Shown: piece by piece, positions 60,937 to 64,000 of the stretch
Layout: each line of letters starts with the position of its first letter
Numbering within the stretch: position 1 is the stretch's first letter
Origin: Catenuloplanes indicus
GTDB lineage: Bacteria > Actinomycetota > Actinomycetes > Mycobacteriales > Micromonosporaceae
Assembly (NCBI RefSeq): GCF_030813715.1
Contig: NZ_JAUSUZ010000001.1
Coordinates: 2,356,001 to 2,420,000, forward strand
Direction of reading: 5' to 3'
DNA length: 64,000 nucleotides
Notes under the pieces: model-generated
Seen by the model: the letters and a program-made list of their open reading frames with translations, nothing else
What the model was told of the DNA's origin: nothing
The model's database searches: none
Position numbers and translations under genes: made by a program

Positions 60937-62465
60937 TTCGTCTCCCCCTCCGGCGCCGGCAATCGCGCGACGACCAGGTATCCGCCGGACGCGGTCGGTG
61001 CCGCCTCCAGTGCGCCGCCGAGCGCCTCCGCGCGCGCCCGCATGCCGGGCAGGCCGATGCCCGAGCCCGGCGGCACGGTCGGGTCTGCCTCGCCCGGCTC
61101 GTTCTCCACCCGCAGCCCGACGCCGGCCGCGGTGTAGTCGACGGTAACCGTGGTCGCGGCGCCGCCCGCGTGCCGGCGCACGTTGGTCAGCGCCTCCTGC
61201 ACGATCCGGTACGCGGCACGGTCCACCTCGGCCGGCAGCGGACGTGGCACGCCGCCGACGACGGTACGGCACGGCAGCCCCGCGCCCGCGGTCAGCGCGT
61301 CCAGCCGGGCCAGTCCGGGCGCGGGCGTGCGCGGCGCGGACTCGTCCTCCTCGGCCAGCGCGCCCAGCACGGCCCGGACCTCGCGCAGCGCCTCCGAACT
61401 GGCCGTCTTGATCGCGGCGAGCGCGGACCGGGCCTGCTCGGGGCGGCTGTCCATCAGGTGCAGACCGACCCCGGCCTGCACGTTGATCAGGGACAGGTGG
61501 TGGCCGATCACGTCGTGCAGCTCGCGCGCGATGCTGAGCCGCTCCTCGCTGGCCTGCCGCCGGTTCTGCTCCTCGCGGGCGCGCTCCTCCTCCGCCTCGG
61601 CCCGCAGCATCTCCGCGAACTGGATCTCCCGGGTTCGGCCGGCCTCCGCGCCGACCACCATGACTATCGAGATCAACGCGATGATCGCGAGTGCCGCGAC
61701 CGTGGGCCGGTTGCCCGGCGGGATGCCGAGCGCATCCGCGAAGACCCGGCCGGCCAGCAGGTAGGACAGCCAGGCGGTTCCGGCCACCGCGGCGACCCGG
61801 ATCGCTCGCTCGGCCCGCACGCCGTGCGCGACCGCGACGATCAGCGCCACGAAGAACGGGCCGCCCGGGTAGCCGGCCAGCGCGTAGACGATCGCGGCCG
61901 CGGCCGCCACCACCACCGGCAGCACCGGCAGCGCCCGCCGGAACAGCAGGCTGACCGGCCCGGCGACCAGCAGCGCGACCATCAACGGCGTGAAATCATC
62001 CCAGGAGCCGGCCACCAGGCGTACGCCGATCACCTGCACCAGCGCGGCGAAGACCACGATGCCGGCCAGCGAGTCCGGCTTCCGGCGCTCCGGGTCCGTC
62101 CAGCGCGGTGGACCGCCGTGGTTGCCGTGCCAGGACGGCTTGCCCGACCGGTGGTGACGGTCGCGCAGGTGGCGCGCTACCTCGCGGCGCATCCGCAGAC
62201 CGCGTTCGCGGCGGAGGCGCTCGCGCAGTTCCTGACGTTCCCCGACCTCGGCGAGCCGGTCCGCGGCCAGCCCGCGCAGCCGCCCGGCCCTGCCGCGCGG
62301 CTCTCCCCCGCTCGCCTCCGCGCCGCGCGGCGCGACACTCGCCGTCTCCCGCGCACCCGGCGTCTCCCGCGCACCCGGCGTTTCCGGCACGTCCGGCGGC
62401 GTGTCGGGTCGGGGCGCGTCGGGGCCGGCGTCCGGTGGGCCGGTGGGCGAGTGGGGCACGTTCAC
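60933..62465 (-). CDS. NarL-type (HisKA_3) sensor histidine kinase
   Basis: From a GTG at 62465 the protein has 510 residues. A Pro/Glu/Arg-rich hydrophilic N-terminus of about 130 residues (with repeated PGARET units and then HRSGKPSWHGNHGG) precedes four to five membrane segments, a coiled coil, the HisKA_3 box RELHDVIGHHLSLINVQAGVGL, and a HATPase domain (IVQEALTNVRRHAGG, GIGLPGMRARAEALGG). The start is uncertain because the N-terminal region is low-complexity; internal starts nearer the first membrane segment are possible. It is coupled to the response regulator by a GTGA overlap. Confidence 0.85.
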   Translation of the reverse strand: MNVPHSPTGPPDAGPDAPRPDTPPDVPETPGARETPGARETASVAPRGAEASGGEPRGRAGRLRGLAADRLAEVGERQELRERLRRERGLRMRREVARHLRDRHHRSGKPSWHGNHGGPPRWTDPERRKPDSLAGIVVFAALVQVIGVRLVAGSWDDFTPLMVALLVAGPVSLLFRRALPVLPVVVAAAAAIVYALAGYPGGPFFVALIVAVAHGVRAERAIRVAAVAGTAWLSYLLAGRVFADALGIPPGNRPTVAALAIIALISIVMVVGAEAGRTREIQFAEMLRAEAEEERAREEQNRRQASEERLSIARELHDVIGHHLSLINVQAGVGLHLMDSRPEQARSALAAIKTASSEALREVRAVLGALAEEDESAPRTPAPGLARLDALTAGAGLPCRTVVGGVPRPLPAEVDRAAYRIVQEALTNVRRHAGGAATTVTVDYTAAGVGLRVENEPGEADPTVPPGSGIGLPGMRARAEALGGALEAAPTASGGYLVVARLPAPEGETK

Positions 62466-62687
62466 GACGGTAGGGCACGGCGGGCCGGACCGGCGTCGGC
62501 GGATCGCGGGCTCACCTCGTACCCTCGCGGTCGTATGTCCGCATTTGATCGCTACTCCCGGTGGCGTAGCGGCGGACCACCCCGCCTCCGCCCGGACCGC
62601 CGGCGGAGCCTCCCCCGGCCCGACGCGCCGGACCCGGCCCGCGGCGCAGGCTGAACAGCGTCGCCAGCCACAGACCGGGAGGACACC

Positions 62688-63146
62688 ATGGAAGGCACAC
62701 AGACCGGCCGGATCCGCACGTCCGACGCGGAACGCGAGCAGACCGCCGAGGTGCTGCGCGCCGCGATGGGCGAGGGCCGGCTCCCGCTCGACGAGGGCGA
62801 GGCGCGGATGACCGCGGTCTACGCCGCCGTCTACCGCGACGAACTCGCCCCGCTCACCGCGGACCTGCCCGGTCGCGGCCTGCCCGCGCTGGCCCGCACG
62901 CCCGAGCGCCGCGCCGCCGCCCGCCGCCGTCTGCGTGCTCACGCGGGCGCGGTCATGCTGGTCAGTGGAGTGCTGATCGCGATCTGGGCGACCACCGGCG
63001 CGCACTTCTTCTGGCCGGTCTTCGCCATCGTCCCGCTGCTGCTCAGCGTCTTCAAGCACGCCGCCGTCAACCGCACGGGCGGCACCTGGCACCACCGCGA
63101 CTGGCACGGCCACGGCCCGTGGGGACCGTACGACCGCTTCCACTGA
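62688..63146 (+). CDS. DUF1707 protein with C-terminal 2TM domain
   Basis: A 152-residue protein. The N-terminal DUF1707 domain (RTSDAEREQTAEVLRAAMGEGRLPLDEGEARMTAVYAAVYRDELAPLTADLPG) is characteristic of actinobacterial membrane proteins of unknown function. Two membrane segments follow (AGAVMLVSGVLIAIWATTGAHFFWPVFAIVPLLLS region) and a short His/Trp-rich tail. GGGAGGA precedes the ATG. It is divergent from the two-component kinase and could belong to its regulon, although nothing in the sequence proves that. Confidence 0.88.
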   Translation: MEGTQTGRIRTSDAEREQTAEVLRAAMGEGRLPLDEGEARMTAVYAAVYRDELAPLTADLPGRGLPALARTPERRAAARRRLRAHAGAVMLVSGVLIAIWATTGAHFFWPVFAIVPLLLSVFKHAAVNRTGGTWHHRDWHGHGPWGPYDRFH

Positions 63147-63298
63147 GTGGTGCCGGACGCGGACTGACGTGCGTTCCGACACGTGTCCCAATTGGACCCG
63201 TGGCGGTGTTTGATCACGAAGGGCGGAACTGACATTGTGTGGCGGGCTCGCGCCGACCGTGCGCGCGGGCTCGCACGACCCTGGGGAGGGTACGCACG

Positions 63299-64000
63299 AT
63301 GATGGGGCCGCAGCATGCGCTGTCCGGCGCGGCAGCCTGGCTGGCCGGGTGCTGGGCGCTGGACCAGTTCGCGGGCTATGAGCAGACGCCGATCGCGATC
63401 GCGGTCGGCACCGCGATGTGCGCGGGCGGTGCGCTGCTGCCGGACATCGACCTCTCCGGGCGGGTGACCAAGAACCGCGGCGGCGCGACCGTGGCCAAGA
63501 CGTTCGGCGTGTTCTCGCTGTTCGTCGCGGAGGTGGTGGAGAAGTTCTCGCTGGGCGTCTACACCGCGACGCGGCTGAGCAAGGACCCGAAGCGGGACAA
63601 CGGGCACCGTACGTTCACGCACACGCTCCCGTTCGCGGCGCTGATCGGCTGGGGCACGTCCGCGCTGTGCGACGCGTTCGGCAAGTGGGCGGTCATCGGC
63701 ATCCTGTTCTTCATGATCGGCCTGGCGCTGCGCGGCCTGTTCGACGAGTGGGCCGAACGCGCCGGCTGGGTCGTGATCACGCTGCTGTCCGCGGCCGCCG
63801 CCTGGTTCACGTTCCTGAACCTGCCCGGCGACCGCGGCTACCCGATGCTCGGCGTGGCGATCGGCGTGGGCTGCGTGATGCACCTGTTCGGCGACATGAT
63901 CACGAAATCCGGCGTCCCGATCCTGTGGCCGATCCCGACCGCCAAGGGCCGCCTGTGGCGCATGATCGGCATCAACGACAAGTGGGCCATCAAGGTCGGC
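63299..64000 (+). CDS. YdjM-like membrane-bound putative metal-dependent hydrolase (partial)
   Basis: The first 234 residues of a polytopic membrane protein cut by the right edge. It shows the YdjM/DUF457 pattern: HALSGAAAWLAGCW, LLPDIDLSGRVTKN, GHRTFTHTLPFAALIGWG and MHLFGDMITKSGVPILWPI, with conserved His and Asp residues that could bind a metal. E. coli YdjM is LexA-controlled; no LexA-like site is evident here. GGGGAGGG lies upstream; an ATG three bases further on is an alternative start. The substrate is unknown. Confidence 0.88.
   Translation, partial: MMGPQHALSGAAAWLAGCWALDQFAGYEQTPIAIAVGTAMCAGGALLPDIDLSGRVTKNRGGATVAKTFGVFSLFVAEVVEKFSLGVYTATRLSKDPKRDNGHRTFTHTLPFAALIGWGTSALCDAFGKWAVIGILFFMIGLALRGLFDEWAERAGWVVITLLSAAAAWFTFLNLPGDRGYPMLGVAIGVGCVMHLFGDMITKSGVPILWPIPTAKGRLWRMIGINDKWAIKVG

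Noticed and set aside
62535-62654. Possible 39-residue Arg/Pro-rich protein (start MSAFDRYSRWRSGG) between the kinase and DUF1707 genes
   Set aside because: TACCCT lies near its ATG, but composition is typical of random GC-rich sequence and it probably represents the 5' leader of the DUF1707 gene.

Overview
The window is very GC-rich with dense, tightly packed genes. Its conserved families (DesA3-type desaturase pair, LpqY-SugABC, DUF3159, a conservon-type sensor kinase with roadblock protein, many Ser/Thr kinases, GH48 cellulase with CebR-like operators, a Trp-rich trp leader peptide) point to a filamentous soil actinomycete, most likely Micromonosporaceae (Actinoplanes/Catenuloplanes-like). 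The genus is an inference. I see no rRNA, tRNA, CRISPR array, prophage or intact insertion sequence.

Layout. 1-3.2 kb: a PucR-type regulator (cut by the left edge) divergent from a ferredoxin-reductase/fatty-acid-desaturase pair. 3.2-11.4 kb: a DUF3159 membrane protein, then a signalling block: a receiver, HEAT-repeat and family-2 glycosyltransferase operon, a divergent sensor kinase whose phospho-acceptor His is replaced by Asp, and a receiver-receiver-kinase operon. None of the three receivers has a DNA-binding output. 11.5-13.4 kb: a small protein and a single-pass membrane protein with a PGEP-type tandem repeat. 13.7-19 kb: cellulose utilisation (GH48 exocellulase and GH1 beta-glucosidase) with three CebR-like palindromes; the middle one heads a gene-poor, hairpin-rich stretch ending in a strong terminator. 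19-23 kb: Ser/Thr kinase, RidA, HxlR regulator, SDR. 22.6-26.2 kb: a conservon-type kinase and roadblock protein without the usual DUF742 and GTPase partners. 26.3-30.1 kb: FGGY kinase, a ClpP-like protein lacking two catalytic residues, and a NarL-type two-component system.

30.3-34 kb: a translationally coupled trio (Ser/Thr kinase, membrane-anchored binding-protein-like protein, binding-protein/VWA lipoprotein) that looks like a trans-envelope signalling system and is the best candidate here for an undescribed module. 34-39 kb: Sir2, small unknowns, DUF2332, and a SulP transporter fused to a beta-carbonic anhydrase. 39.2-41.3 kb: a fused anthranilate synthase behind a tandem-Trp leader peptide and hairpin. 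41.4-43.2 kb: an ABC-F ATPase. 43.2-48.5 kb: an LpqY-SugABC-type trehalose importer and a Ppx/GppA phosphatase. 48.6-49.1 kb: a degenerate tandem-repeat tract. 49.3-50.6 kb: a secreted peptidase-C15-like protein with Ser in place of the catalytic Cys.

51-59.2 kb: alpha-glucan metabolism (GH63-like glucosidase, debranching enzyme with a sudden codon-usage break near its 3' end, GT4 alpha-glucosyltransferase, GlgB), which fits with the trehalose importer. 59.3-64 kb: DinB-like protein, a nested inverted-repeat element, a second NarL-type two-component system, a DUF1707 protein and a YdjM-like membrane hydrolase cut by the right edge. Most convergent gene pairs are separated by strong hairpin terminators, and many operons use ATGA-type stop/start overlaps.
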